The notes under the pieces are model-generated. The model was not told the origin of the DNA. It saw only the letters and a list, made by a program, of their open reading frames with translations, and searched no databases. The position numbers and the translations under genes were made by a program. A stretch of DNA of 64,000 nt from Pseudoluteimonas sp047602125 (GTDB lineage Bacteria > Pseudomonadota > Gammaproteobacteria > Xanthomonadales > Xanthomonadaceae), in contig JASGIB010000001.1 in NCBI GenBank assembly GCA_047602125.1, forward strand, positions 2,356,001 through 2,420,000. The letters run 5' to 3'. Below are positions 15,931-24,835 of the stretch, piece after piece. How positions within the stretch are numbered: the stretch's first letter is position 1; each line of letters begins with the position of its first letter.

Positions 15931-16392
15931 TCACCGCCCCGCCTTCCTCCGCACGTACAACTGCTTGCGCACGCGCGCGACGATGTCGCCGTCGGCATCG
16001 GTGACGGTATTTTCGAACCAGCGCAAGGCCTTGTCGCCGTTGGCGGTTTCGGCGCGAAGCTCATCGAGCGCGGATTCGTCCAGCCGGAACACCGCCTCGA
16101 CCGTGCCCTTGCCCGGCTTCACGAATTCGATCTCGCCGGCCTTGTCCCAGACGATGTAGTCCGGGCCGAGCGCGTGCAGGGCAAGCAGCATCCAGAACGG
16201 ATCGCACATCGCGAACAGGCTGCCGCCGAAATGCGAGCCGACGTAATTGCGGTTCCACGCATGCATGCGCAACCGCACGCGAGCGCTATGCCAGTCCTCG
16301 CCGACTTCCATGACCCTGATTCCCGCGAACAGGAACGGCGGCCACAGGTTGAGGACGCGGCGCAGCGACTTCGGCGAATCGATGCGGAGCAC
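15931..16392 (-). CDS. DUF4442 family hot-dog thioesterase-like protein
   Basis: A 153-residue protein with the DUF4442 pattern: 'LRRVLNLWPPFLFAGIRV', then 'WNRNYVGSHFGGSLFAMCDPFWMLLAL' over the hot-dog helix and 'DYIVWDKAGEIEFVKPGKG'. The family is predicted to be acyl-CoA thioesterase-like; the substrate is not known. The N..G.HFGG.L..M.DP segment corresponds to the usual active-site region of hot-dog thioesterases. It begins 1 base after the stop of the cnoX-like gene and so is very probably co-translated with it. Downstream lies the atypical 15000-15930 islet. Confidence 0.82.
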   Translation of the reverse strand: MLRIDSPKSLRRVLNLWPPFLFAGIRVMEVGEDWHSARVRLRMHAWNRNYVGSHFGGSLFAMCDPFWMLLALHALGPDYIVWDKAGEIEFVKPGKGTVEAVFRLDESALDELRAETANGDKALRWFENTVTDADGDIVARVRKQLYVRRKAGR

Positions 16393-16393
16393 G

Positions 16394-17281
16394 TCAGGCC
16401 AGCAGCAGCGCCGACATCTGCCGGCGGTAGCGGCCGACGAGGTCCTCGTCGTCGATGATGCGGAAGGCGTCGATCAGCGCCTTGCGCGGCAGGCCGTCCT
16501 CGTAGGCGCGATTGCGGCGCAGCATCTCCATGAACTGCTGCAGGCCCGCTTCGGAATCGCCGGAAACGATCGCGTGTGCGCCGAGCAGGTGGCGCGCGCG
16601 CAGGTCGTCGAGATTCGCATCGATCGCCGCGCGCAGGGTTTCCACCGGCGGCGCGTCCTTCAACAACGCGGCGAAGCCGAGCCGCGCGCGCGCATTCACC
16701 GCGCGGTCGTCGGTGGCGAGGTTGGCGGGCAGGGCGTCGATCAATTGTTCCGCCTCGGTCGCGGCGTCGGTGCGCAGCAGCGCGAGCGCGAGGTCGAGCT
16801 TGAGTTCGGACTTGTCCGGCTCGGCTTCGATCGCCTTGCGCAGGCGCATGACTTCCTCGTGCGGGTCGACCGGCGCGGCGGGAACCTCCGTCGCCGCTTC
16901 GTCGCTCGATGCGTCCGCCTCGCGCGGTTCGATGCCGTGGTGCTTGAGGAATTCGCGCAACTGGCCTTCGGGCAGCGCGCCGGGGAAACCGTCGGCCAGT
17001 TGCCCGTCCTTGACCAGCATCACCGTCGGCACCGAGCGGATCTGGAACGCGGCGGCGAGTTCCGGTTCCTTGTCGACGTTGACCTTGGCCAGTTCGAACG
17101 CGCCGTGGTATTCGGCGGCGAGCTTCTCTAGGACCGGGCCGAGGGTCTTGCATGGCCCGCACCAGGTCGCCCAGAAATCCACCAGCACCGGCACCTGCAG
17201 CGAGCGCTGGATGATGTCGGTTTCGAACGTGGCGGCGGTGGCGTCGAAGACGTGCGGGGCGTGGGCGGTGGCGTCGGTCAT
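16394..17281 (-). CDS. cnoX: Thioredoxin-TPR co-chaperone, CnoX/YbbN type
   Basis: A 295-residue protein. A thioredoxin domain occupies residues 18-120 with an intact WCGPC active site (about 40-44) and the cis-proline loop 'IRSVPTVML'. It is followed by a helical tetratricopeptide-type C-terminal region (about 150-290, 'LALALLRTDAATEAEQLIDAL'). This is the architecture of E. coli YbbN/CnoX, a chaperedoxin that hands clients to GroEL and DnaK. E. coli CnoX has SQHC and lacks reductase activity, whereas this protein keeps CGPC and so should be redox-active, as in several other proteobacteria. The DUF4442 gene follows after 1 base. Confidence 0.92.
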   Translation of the reverse strand: MTDATAHAPHVFDATAATFETDIIQRSLQVPVLVDFWATWCGPCKTLGPVLEKLAAEYHGAFELAKVNVDKEPELAAAFQIRSVPTVMLVKDGQLADGFPGALPEGQLREFLKHHGIEPREADASSDEAATEVPAAPVDPHEEVMRLRKAIEAEPDKSELKLDLALALLRTDAATEAEQLIDALPANLATDDRAVNARARLGFAALLKDAPPVETLRAAIDANLDDLRARHLLGAHAIVSGDSEAGLQQFMEMLRRNRAYEDGLPRKALIDAFRIIDDEDLVGRYRRQMSALLLA

Positions 17282-17345
17282 GGCGGCGCGGGCGTGTGGG
17301 GAACCGGAAACATGGGTGCGCGCGGGCGCGGATGCAAGCCCGCGC

Positions 17346-17597
17346 TCAGCCGTGGCGCAGCTTGAGCGCGAGGATGATCGCGGCCAGGGCGAAGGTGATC
17401 GCGTTCGACACGATCATCGGCCACGAGCCGAGCGCCAGGCCGTAGCCGAACCAGCAGGCGATGCCGATGGTGAACAGCACGTACATCCACAGCGAGATGG
17501 CGTGCGTCTCCCGCGTGCGGATGGTGCGGATCGCCTGCGGCAGGAACGACACGGTGGTCAGCGTCGCCGCCGTCGCGCCCAGCCATTCCGGGTTCAC
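17346..17597 (-). CDS. SemiSWEET small sugar transporter (PQ-loop)
   Basis: An 83-residue protein with three membrane helices. It opens 'WLGATAATLTTVSFLPQAIRTIRTRE', with the PQ motif in the first helix, and continues 'AISLWMYVLFTIGIACWFGYG'. It matches bacterial SemiSWEETs, which dimerise to move sugars across the inner membrane. GTG 17597 overlaps the TGA of the amidohydrolase gene by four bases (GTGA), so it is translationally coupled to it. The ligand cannot be told from sequence. Confidence 0.88.
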   Translation of the reverse strand: MNPEWLGATAATLTTVSFLPQAIRTIRTRETHAISLWMYVLFTIGIACWFGYGLALGSWPMIVSNAITFALAAIILALKLRHG

Positions 17598-18925
17598 GGG
17601 CGCACTTCGCGGCCGGCTTCGCGGTACACCGTGCCCGCCTTCATCACGAAATCGACCTTCTGCATGACCGCGATGTCCCGCAGCGGATCGCCGTGCACGG
17701 CGACGATGTCGGCGTATTTCCCGGCTTCGACGCTGCCGAGGTCCTTCGATTTCCTGAGCAATTCCGCGGCGTGGGTGGTCGCCGCCTGCAGCGCGTAGGC
17801 CGGCGGGATGCCGGCCTGGACCATGTACGCGAATTCCTTCGCGTTCTGCCCGTGCGGGTACACCGCGGCGTCGGTGCCGAAGGCGATCTTCACCCCCGCG
17901 CGATAGGCCTTGCCCGCGGTGTCCATGATGATCGGGCCGACTTCCATCGCCTTGCGCGCGACCTGCGGCGGATACCAGCCTTCCTTCGCCTTCTCCATCA
18001 CGAATTGCCCGGCGATGATCGTCGGCACGTACCAGGTGCCGCGTTGCTTCATCAGCTTCATGTCGGCGTCGTCCATGAAGGTGCCGTGCTCGATCGAATC
18101 GACGCCGCCGACCACCGCGCGGCGGATGCCCTCGGCGCCGTGCGCATGCGCGGCGACGGTGAAGCCGTAATCGTGCGCGGCGGCGACCACCGCCTGGATC
18201 TCCTCGACGGTCAGCTGCGGGTTGTCGGCGCTGGCGCTTTCGTCGAGTACGCCGCCCGAGGGCATGATCTTGATCGCGTCGGCGCCGTCCTTGTAATGCT
18301 GGCGCACCGCCTTCCACGCATCCGCGGGGCCGTTGACGATGCCCTGCTTCGCGCCGGGGTCGCCCTGCAGGTCCTTGCGGTAGCCGTCGCTGCCGTCGGC
18401 GTGGCCGCCGGTGGAACCGATCGCGGTGCCGGCGGTGAAGATGCGCGGGCCCGGTACTTCGCCGGCGTCGATCGCGTTGCGCAGGGAAATCGATTCGCCG
18501 TCGTTGTCGCCGAGGTTGCGCACGGTGGTGAAGCCGGCCTGCAGGGTGCGGTCGGCGTAGACGGTGGAGCGGATCGCGTAATCGGCGATGTTCCAGCGGA
18601 ACTGGTCGCTGTAGGTGGTGGGGCCGAATTCCATGGTCAGGTGGGTGTGCGAATCGATCAGCCCGGGCAGGCAGGTCGCATCGCCGAGTTCGATCGTCTT
18701 CGCGCCCGCAGGTGCGGCAATGGCGCCGGCCTGCACCGATTCGATGCGGTCGCCGCGGACCACGATGCTGGTTTCGCCGAGCATGCGCCCGCTGTTGGAA
18801 TCGAACAGGTGGCCGCAATGCACGACCTTCACCGCGGGCGCGGGAGCGGCGGCATCCTCGGCGGCGACGGGCAGGGCGACGGCGAACAACGCGCAGGACA
18901 GCGCGAGCAGGCGTTGGCGTGGCAT
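17594..18925 (-). CDS. Secreted metal-dependent amidohydrolase (imidazolonepropionase/prolidase-like)
   Basis: A 443-residue protein with a signal peptide (residues 1-21, cleavage at VAA-EDA). Metal-binding motifs of the amidohydrolase superfamily are visible: 'GLIDSHTHLTMEFG' (HxH), 'IMPSGG' with the carbamylated-Lys position nearby, 'FTVAAHAHG', 'IEHGT' and 'KIAFGTDAAVYPHG' (catalytic Asp). Related Xanthomonad and Sphingomonad enzymes act as prolidase/Xaa-Pro or N-acyl amino-acid hydrolases in the periplasm. The exact substrate is open. A good AGGGGAAA Shine-Dalgarno precedes ATG 18925. The SemiSWEET gene overlaps the stop codon, hinting that the product of hydrolysis or a co-substrate is transported, which is inference. 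Confidence 0.9.
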   Translation of the reverse strand: MPRQRLLALSCALFAVALPVAAEDAAAPAPAVKVVHCGHLFDSNSGRMLGETSIVVRGDRIESVQAGAIAAPAGAKTIELGDATCLPGLIDSHTHLTMEFGPTTYSDQFRWNIADYAIRSTVYADRTLQAGFTTVRNLGDNDGESISLRNAIDAGEVPGPRIFTAGTAIGSTGGHADGSDGYRKDLQGDPGAKQGIVNGPADAWKAVRQHYKDGADAIKIMPSGGVLDESASADNPQLTVEEIQAVVAAAHDYGFTVAAHAHGAEGIRRAVVGGVDSIEHGTFMDDADMKLMKQRGTWYVPTIIAGQFVMEKAKEGWYPPQVARKAMEVGPIIMDTAGKAYRAGVKIAFGTDAAVYPHGQNAKEFAYMVQAGIPPAYALQAATTHAAELLRKSKDLGSVEAGKYADIVAVHGDPLRDIAVMQKVDFVMKAGTVYREAGREVRP

Positions 18926-19025
18926 GGCGGTTTCCCCTTGGTGTCGGGGCCATCCTACCTAAGGCTGCGTGGCATGCGCGGTGGCCCTGCGCTAGGCTCG
19001 CCTGTCGTTCCCGGACCCGTCCTGC

Positions 19026-19682
19026 ATGCGCCTGCCGTTGCTGCCGTACCGCAAACCGACCGAAGGCCGCGATTACTGGGTGATCGACGACGCGCTGCCC
19101 GATGCGGAAGCCTTGCGCGCGCGCTGCCTGGCGCGCACGGACTGGATCGAGGGCTGGCCGCACAAGCCGGAAAGCTGGCCGGGACTGCGCAGCATCCCTG
19201 CACTGGATGAGGCGGAACTGGCGCATGTCGAGGCGCTGGTGCGCAAGGCCACCGGCGCGAAGAAGCTGTGGGTGGAAACCGCGTCCGACGGCACGCGCCT
19301 CAACCACAACTGCGTGCAGGTGGTCGGCGAGGGCGAGGGCGAACCGCGCCCGCACACCGATTCGCTGGCGTTGTGCCGCTACGCCGCGGTGCTTTACCTC
19401 ACCCCCGGCGCGCCCGAGGACTGCGGCACCGCATTTTTCCGCCAGCGCCTGCCGGGCGGGCAGCGCGGCGGCAATTTCGTGTCCCCGCCGCACAGGAACC
19501 TGGTCGAGGCGCTGGGCACGCGCTTCGTGCCGCCCGACGCCTTCGCCGAGGACCTGCGCGTCGCCAACCGCTTCAACCGCCTGCTGCTGTACCGCGCCAA
19601 CCTGGTCCATAGCGCCACCGGCTACTGCGGCCGCACGCTGGAAGACAAGCGCATGGCCGGGGTGTTCTTCTGGATGGCCTGA
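19026..19682 (+). CDS. DUF6445 family protein, 2OG-Fe(II)-oxygenase-like
   Basis: A 218-residue protein. 'PRPHTDSLALCRYAAVLYLTP', with an HxD pair at about residues 109-111, and a later histidine in 'YRANLVHSATGYCG' have the spacing of the iron-binding facial triad of double-stranded beta-helix oxygenases, as in DUF6445 and SM-20-like proteins. These groups occur beside tryptophan-halogenase/TonB-receptor sets and are proposed hydroxylases with unknown substrate. It is divergent from the amidohydrolase across 100 bases and precedes leuS. A TAGGCT -10-like element occurs at 18993-18998. The ATG lacks an obvious Shine-Dalgarno. Confidence 0.78.
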   Translation: MRLPLLPYRKPTEGRDYWVIDDALPDAEALRARCLARTDWIEGWPHKPESWPGLRSIPALDEAELAHVEALVRKATGAKKLWVETASDGTRLNHNCVQVVGEGEGEPRPHTDSLALCRYAAVLYLTPGAPEDCGTAFFRQRLPGGQRGGNFVSPPHRNLVEALGTRFVPPDAFAEDLRVANRFNRLLLYRANLVHSATGYCGRTLEDKRMAGVFFWMA

Positions 19683-19758
19683 ACGCCGGCGCCGGCCGCA
19701 TGGCGGCCCATGCTGCACTGCGGTAGGCTGTCCCGCCCATTCATCCAGCGCCCCTGCC

Positions 19759-22413
19759 GTGTCCCCCGAAGCCGCCGCCTACGATCCCAAGGCCATCGAA
19801 CCGGCCGCCCAGTCGTTCTGGGCGACGACCCGCGCGTTCGAGGTGGGCGAAGACGACCCGCGGCCGAAGTACTACTGCCTGTCGATGCTGCCGTACCCGT
19901 CGGGCGCGCTGCACGTCGGCCACGTGCGCAACTACACCATCGGCGACGTCATCAGCCGCTACAAGCGCATGACCGGGCACAACGTGCTGCAGCCGATGGG
20001 CTGGGATGCGTTCGGCCTGCCAGCCGAGAACGCCGCGATCAAGAACAAGACCGCGCCGGCGAAGTGGACCTACGCCAACATCGAGCACATGCGCGCGCAG
20101 CTGAAGGCGATGGGCTACGCCATCGACTGGTCGCGCGAATTCGCCACCTGCCGTCCCGATTACTACGTGCACGAACAGCGCATGTTCGTGCGCCTGATGA
20201 AGAAGGGCATCGCCTACCGCAAGAACAGCGTGGTGAACTGGGACCCGGTCGACCAGACCGTGCTCGCCAACGAGCAGGTGATCGACGGCCGCGGCTGGCG
20301 CACCGGCGCGCTGGTGGAGAAGCGCGAGATCCCGCAGTGGTTCCTGCGCATCACCGATTACGCGCAGGAACTGCTCGACGGCCTCGACGCGCTGCCGGGC
20401 TGGCCGGAATCGGTCAAGACCATGCAGCGCAACTGGATCGGCCGCAGCGAAGGGCTGGAAATCCGTTTCGCCGTCGCCGGCGGGCACGAACCGCTGACCG
20501 TGTTCACCACGCGCCCGGATACGCTGATGGGCGTCACCTTCGTCAGCATCGCCGGCGAGCATCCGCTGGCGCTCGAGGCCGCCGAAAGCAACGCGGAACT
20601 CGCCGCGTTCCTGCGCGAACTGAAGCAGGGCGGCGTCTCCGAGGCGGAACTCGAGACGCAGGAAAAGCGCGGCATGGACACCGGCCTGCGCGCGATCCAT
20701 CCGCTCACCGGCGAGGAAGTGCCGGTCTGGGTCGCGAACTTCGTGCTGATGGGTTACGGCACCGGCGCGGTGATGGCGGTGCCCGGCCACGACGAGCGCG
20801 ATTTCGAATTCGCGCACAAGTACGGCCTGCCGATCAAACAGGTCATCGCGATCCGCACGCCGCTGCCGCCGCACCTCGCGCCCGACATCGCCTACGACCC
20901 CGAGGTCTGGAAGGACTGGTATTCGGACAAAGCGAATCCCGCCGCGATGTGCGTGAATTCGGGCGAACTCGACGGCAAGGATTACCGCCAGGCCTTCGAT
21001 TTCCTCGCCGACAAGCTCGCGCGCGAAGGCATCGGCGAACGCCGGGTCAATTTCCGCTTGCGCGACTGGGGCGTGTCGCGCCAGCGCTACTGGGGCTGCC
21101 CGATACCCGTGGTGTATTGCGCGGATTGCGGCGCGGTGCCCGTGCCGGAAGACCAGTTGCCGGTGCTGCTGCCCGAGAACGTCGAGGACGCGTTCGCCTC
21201 GGGCGACGTGCATTCGCCGATCAAGTCCGATCCGCAGTGGCGCAAGACGACCTGTCCGCAATGCGGCAAGCCGGCCGAGCGCGAGACCGACACCTTCGAC
21301 ACCTTCATGGAGTCGAGCTGGTACTACGCGCGCTACACCTCGCCGGGCGCGGCCGACATGGTCGATGCGCGGGCGAAATACTGGCTGCCGGTGGACCAGT
21401 ACATCGGCGGGATCGAGCACGCGATCCTGCACCTGCTGTATTTCCGCTTCTACCACAAACTGTTGCGCGACCAGGGCCTGGTCGGCAGCGACGAACCGGC
21501 GACCAACCTGCTGACGCAGGGCATGGTGATCGCGGAAACCTATTACCGCGAGAACGCGAACGGTTCGAAGGACTGGATCAACCCCGCGGACGTGTCGGTG
21601 CAGCGCGACGAGCGCGGGCACGTGGTCGGCGCGACGCTGAAGGCGGACGGCAGGCCGGTCTCGATCGGCGGCACCGAGAAGATGTCGAAGTCCAAGAACA
21701 ACGGCGTCGACCCGCAGGCGATGGTCGGCAAGTACGGCGCCGACACCGTGCGCCTGTTCTCGATGTTCGCCGCGCCGCCGGAACAGTCGCTGGAATGGAA
21801 CGAGGCCGGGGTCGAGGGCATGGCGCGCTTCCTGCGCCGGTTCTGGCGCGAAGTCGCCATGCATGCCTCGCAGCCGGACCACCCGGGAATCGATGCCTCG
21901 AAGCTCGATGCCGGGCAGAAGGCGTTGCGCCGGCAATTGCACGAAACCATCCAGAAGGTCGGCGACGACTACGGCCGCCGCCACAGCTTCAACACCGCGA
22001 TCGCGGCGCTGATGGAACTGCTGAACCATGTCGCGAAGTTCGGCGACATGTCCGACCAGGGCCGTGCCGTACGCCACGAGGCGTTGCAGGCGATGGTGCT
22101 GCTGCTCAACCCGGTGACGCCGCACGTGAGCCACGCGCTGTGGCAGGTGCTGGGCCACCCCGAGGCGCTGCTGGAGGATGTGCCGTTCCCGCGGGCCGAC
22201 CCGGCCGCGCTGGTGCGCGACGCGGTGACCCTGGCGGTGCAGGTGAACGGCAAGCTGCGCGGCACGATCGAGGTCGCGCCGGACGCGCCGCGCGAAGCGG
22301 TCGAGGCCGCGGCCCTGGCCGAACCCAACGTGGCGAAGTTCTTCGAAGGACAGGCGGTGAAGAAGGTGATCGTGGTGCCGGGCAAGATCGTCAACATCGT
22401 GGCCGCGGGCTGA
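19759..22413 (+). CDS. leuS: Leucyl-tRNA synthetase
   Basis: An 884-residue class Ia aminoacyl-tRNA synthetase that charges tRNA-Leu. The HIGH-type motif HVGH is at residues 52-55, the CP1 editing domain is in the middle ('TTRPDTLMGVTFVSIAGEHP', with the conserved threonine-rich and 'VAVPGHDERDFEFA' segments), a zinc-like Cys cluster occurs at 'CADCGAVPVPE' and 'CPQCGKPAERETDTFDTF', and KMSKS is at 641-645. GTG 19759 is chosen because homologues start a few residues before 'YDPKAIE'; the frame upstream of it overlaps the preceding gene. A TAGGCT -10-like box lies at 19724-19729. It heads the conserved cluster leuS-lptE-holA-nadD-rsfS-rlmH. Confidence 0.98.
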   Translation: MSPEAAAYDPKAIEPAAQSFWATTRAFEVGEDDPRPKYYCLSMLPYPSGALHVGHVRNYTIGDVISRYKRMTGHNVLQPMGWDAFGLPAENAAIKNKTAPAKWTYANIEHMRAQLKAMGYAIDWSREFATCRPDYYVHEQRMFVRLMKKGIAYRKNSVVNWDPVDQTVLANEQVIDGRGWRTGALVEKREIPQWFLRITDYAQELLDGLDALPGWPESVKTMQRNWIGRSEGLEIRFAVAGGHEPLTVFTTRPDTLMGVTFVSIAGEHPLALEAAESNAELAAFLRELKQGGVSEAELETQEKRGMDTGLRAIHPLTGEEVPVWVANFVLMGYGTGAVMAVPGHDERDFEFAHKYGLPIKQVIAIRTPLPPHLAPDIAYDPEVWKDWYSDKANPAAMCVNSGELDGKDYRQAFDFLADKLAREGIGERRVNFRLRDWGVSRQRYWGCPIPVVYCADCGAVPVPEDQLPVLLPENVEDAFASGDVHSPIKSDPQWRKTTCPQCGKPAERETDTFDTFMESSWYYARYTSPGAADMVDARAKYWLPVDQYIGGIEHAILHLLYFRFYHKLLRDQGLVGSDEPATNLLTQGMVIAETYYRENANGSKDWINPADVSVQRDERGHVVGATLKADGRPVSIGGTEKMSKSKNNGVDPQAMVGKYGADTVRLFSMFAAPPEQSLEWNEAGVEGMARFLRRFWREVAMHASQPDHPGIDASKLDAGQKALRRQLHETIQKVGDDYGRRHSFNTAIAALMELLNHVAKFGDMSDQGRAVRHEALQAMVLLLNPVTPHVSHALWQVLGHPEALLEDVPFPRADPAALVRDAVTLAVQVNGKLRGTIEVAPDAPREAVEAAALAEPNVAKFFEGQAVKKVIVVPGKIVNIVAAG

Positions 22414-22458
22414 ACCGGTCGGCTTGCCGGCCCCCGCGGCCTCGTCCAGACTGATGCG

Positions 22459-23097
22459 ATGAAGCCGATCCCCTTCGTCCTCCTCCTAGCCGCGACGCTC
22501 GCGCTCGTGGCCTGCGGTTTCCACCTGCGCAAGGGCGCGAACCTGCCCGCCGACCTCGGCCCGCTGCGGGTGGTATCCAGCAGCCGCTACAGCCCGCTGG
22601 CCGAATCGCTGTCGCAGGCGCTGGCGCGTTCGGGCGCCATTCCCGCGCCCGATCCCGTCGATCTGTCCGCCACGCCGGACGATGCGCGGTCCGACATCGC
22701 GCCACCGGCGGATGCCGCGGCCCCGGTCCCGCCGCCCACGCCGGTGGCGACGCTGAATATCCGCAAGGAGCGCTGGGGCACGATTCCCGCGGCCATCGAT
22801 GCCCGCGGCCGCGCACAGGAACTCACCCTGCGCTATGCGGTGGAATTCGACCTGTTGCGCGCCGACGGCAGCGTGCTGGTGCCGCGGCAGGTGGTGGAGC
22901 TCGCGCGCAACTACGTGACCGTGCCCAACAACAGCATCGGCACCGATAGCGAGCAGGAAATCCTCGCCAAGGAAATGCGCCGCGACATGGTCTCCTCGAT
23001 CATGCGCCGCATCGATGCCGCGCTGCAGGCGACCGGCCCGGTCGACCAGGAACCGGCGCCGCCCGTGGAAGACGCGGTTCCATCGTCCACGCCCTGA
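22459..23097 (+). CDS. lptE: LPS-assembly lipoprotein LptE
   Basis: A 212-residue outer-membrane lipoprotein that plugs the LptD barrel and helps deliver LPS to the cell surface. A lipobox LVAC (C19) ends the signal peptide and is followed at once by the family's 'GFHLR' motif. The protein has a Pro/Ala-rich insertion at about residues 60-95 and a conserved 'VELARNY' and 'KEMRRDMVSSIMRRI' C-terminal half. The position between leuS and holA is the universal gammaproteobacterial order, which secures the identification despite low sequence conservation. The last ~20 residues are Pro/Glu-rich and probably disordered. Confidence 0.95.
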   Translation: MKPIPFVLLLAATLALVACGFHLRKGANLPADLGPLRVVSSSRYSPLAESLSQALARSGAIPAPDPVDLSATPDDARSDIAPPADAAAPVPPPTPVATLNIRKERWGTIPAAIDARGRAQELTLRYAVEFDLLRADGSVLVPRQVVELARNYVTVPNNSIGTDSEQEILAKEMRRDMVSSIMRRIDAALQATGPVDQEPAPPVEDAVPSSTP

Positions 23098-23104
23098 CGA
23101 CGTG

Positions 23105-24136
23105 ATGGCGATCGCCCCGGACGCACTGCCTGCGCGCCTCGCCGGGGAACCGCTGCGACCGGCCTACCTGATCGCCGGCGCGGAAACCCTGCTGGTGCTG
23201 GAAGCCGCCGACGCGGTGCGCGCCGCAGCGCGAGAACAGGGCTGTTCCGAACGCGAAACCTTCGAGGCCGATGCGCGCGGTTTCGACTGGAACGGTTTCG
23301 CCGCGCAGGTGAATGCGCCCAGCCTGTTTTCCCCGCGCCGCCTCCTGGAACTGCACTTGGCCACCGGCAAGCCGGGCAAGGAGGGCGCCGAGCTCATCGC
23401 CGGTTTCTGCGCGAACCCGCCGCCGGACGTGACCTTGCTGGTGATCGCCGGCGCGTGGAGCCGGCAACACGGCGGCAAGTGGAGCGAGGCGATTTCGCGC
23501 ATCGGGCATTTCGTCGAGGTGCGCGAGGTGCGCGCGCACGAATTGCCGAACTGGCTGGAACGCCGCCTGCGCGCGCGCGGCCTGCGCGCCGGCCACGACG
23601 CGGTGCAACTGCTCGCCGAACGCGTGCAGGGCAACCTGCTCGCCGCCGCGCAGGAAGTGGACAAGCTCGCGTTGCTCGACGACGGCCAGCCGCTCGACGC
23701 GGCGCGCATGGAACGGCTGATCGCCGAATCCGCGCGCTACGATGTGTTCGGCCTGGTCGACGCCGCGTTGAACGGCAAGCCGGCGCAGGTCGCGCGCATG
23801 CTCGCCGGGCTGCAGGCCGAAGGCGAGGCCGTGCCCGCATTGATGGGCATGGTGGCGATGGAATTGCAGCGCGCCGCCGCGCTGGCGCACACCAAGGCGC
23901 GCGGCGGCAACCTCGCCGCAGAATTCCGCGCGCAACGGGTGTGGGATTCCAAGCAGGCGGCGTACACGCGCGCGCTGGCGCGTCACGACGCCGCGCAATG
24001 GGAACGCTTCGTCGCCGGTGCCGGGCGCGTGGACCGCATCGCCAAGGGCCGCGCGCCGGGCGATGCCTGGCGCCAGCTCGAGCGCCTGCTGCTCGCGGTC
24101 GCCGACCCGAAGGCGCGGCGCATGCTCGCCGCCTGA
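23105..24136 (+). CDS. holA: DNA polymerase III subunit delta
   Basis: A 343-residue clamp-loader subunit that opens the beta sliding clamp. 'LRPAYLIAGAETLLVLEAADAVR' at the start, 'NAPSLFSPRRLLELHL' and 'LLAAAQEVDKLALL' match the N-terminal RFC-like and middle domains of HolA. A C-terminal helical collar ('WRQLERLLLAVADPKARRML') completes it. The start is either GTG 23102 or the adjacent ATG 23105; the ATG is used. It follows lptE after 7 bases and precedes nadD by 5 bases in the same operon. Confidence 0.95.
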   Translation: MAIAPDALPARLAGEPLRPAYLIAGAETLLVLEAADAVRAAAREQGCSERETFEADARGFDWNGFAAQVNAPSLFSPRRLLELHLATGKPGKEGAELIAGFCANPPPDVTLLVIAGAWSRQHGGKWSEAISRIGHFVEVREVRAHELPNWLERRLRARGLRAGHDAVQLLAERVQGNLLAAAQEVDKLALLDDGQPLDAARMERLIAESARYDVFGLVDAALNGKPAQVARMLAGLQAEGEAVPALMGMVAMELQRAAALAHTKARGGNLAAEFRAQRVWDSKQAAYTRALARHDAAQWERFVAGAGRVDRIAKGRAPGDAWRQLERLLLAVADPKARRMLAA

Positions 24137-24141
24137 GCGCG

Positions 24142-24801
24142 ATGCTCGAAATCCTCTACGGCGGCAGTTTCGATCCGGTGCACGAGGGCCACCTCGCAGT
24201 GGCGCGCAACGCACGCGACGCGTGCGCGGCCGAAGTACAGTTGATGCCGGCCGCGGATCCGCCGCACAAGGGGCCGCTGCACGCCGATGCGCGGCAACGC
24301 CTCGCGATGCTGGAGCTCGCGATCGGCGACGAACCCGGGCTCGGCATCGAAGCCTGCGAACTCGATCGCGACGGGCCTTCGTACACCATCGATACCTTGC
24401 GTTACCTGCGTGCAACACGCGTGGGCGACCGGCCGCTGGCGATCCTCGTCGGCGCGGACAGTTTCCTGTCGCTGCCGACGTGGAAGGAATGGCGATCGCT
24501 GTTCGACCTCGCGCACGTCGTGGTCGCCGAACGCAGCGGCAGCGGAGTCGATCCGGCGATGCTTCCCGGCGAACTCGCCGCGGCCGTGTCCGGGCGCTGG
24601 GCAGGGTCGCCGGAGGAGTTGCATGCCGTCGCCAGCGGCCTGGTGTTGCGCCTGGACCAGCCCCTGCGGCCCGAATCCGCCAGCGAGGTGCGCCGCCGCA
24701 TCGCCGCCGGCATGGACTGGCGCACGCTGGTCCCGCCTCCCGTCGCCGATTACATCGCCGAAAACCGACTTTACGGGGCCGATGCCGGCTCTTCGCTATA
24801 A
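24142..24801 (+). CDS. nadD: Nicotinate-mononucleotide adenylyltransferase
   Basis: A 219-residue enzyme converting nicotinate mononucleotide and ATP to deamido-NAD in NAD synthesis. The nucleotidyltransferase motif 'YGGSFDPVHEGHL' is at residues 6-18, 'DPPHK' follows, and the ISTxxR-equivalent segment 'ESASEVRRRIAAG' lies near the C-terminus. ATG 24142 is 5 bases after the holA stop. The stop codon overlaps a TATAAT sequence (24797-24802) that probably serves as the -10 element for rsfS, so the downstream pair may be expressed independently. Confidence 0.97.
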   Translation: MLEILYGGSFDPVHEGHLAVARNARDACAAEVQLMPAADPPHKGPLHADARQRLAMLELAIGDEPGLGIEACELDRDGPSYTIDTLRYLRATRVGDRPLAILVGADSFLSLPTWKEWRSLFDLAHVVVAERSGSGVDPAMLPGELAAAVSGRWAGSPEELHAVASGLVLRLDQPLRPESASEVRRRIAAGMDWRTLVPPPVADYIAENRLYGADAGSSL

Positions 24802-24802
24802 T
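24797..24802 (+). promoter_or_regulatory. Candidate -10 element for rsfS-rlmH
   Basis: A perfect TATAAT hexamer overlaps the nadD stop codon, 34 bases before the rsfS TTG. No good -35 hexamer is seen 17 bases upstream (CGGGGC), so strength is uncertain. In DNA this GC-rich a consensus -10 at a gene junction is unlikely to be chance. Confidence 0.5.
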
Positions 24803-24835
24803 TGCCGCCGTTCCCGCACGCCGAGCCCCGCACCC

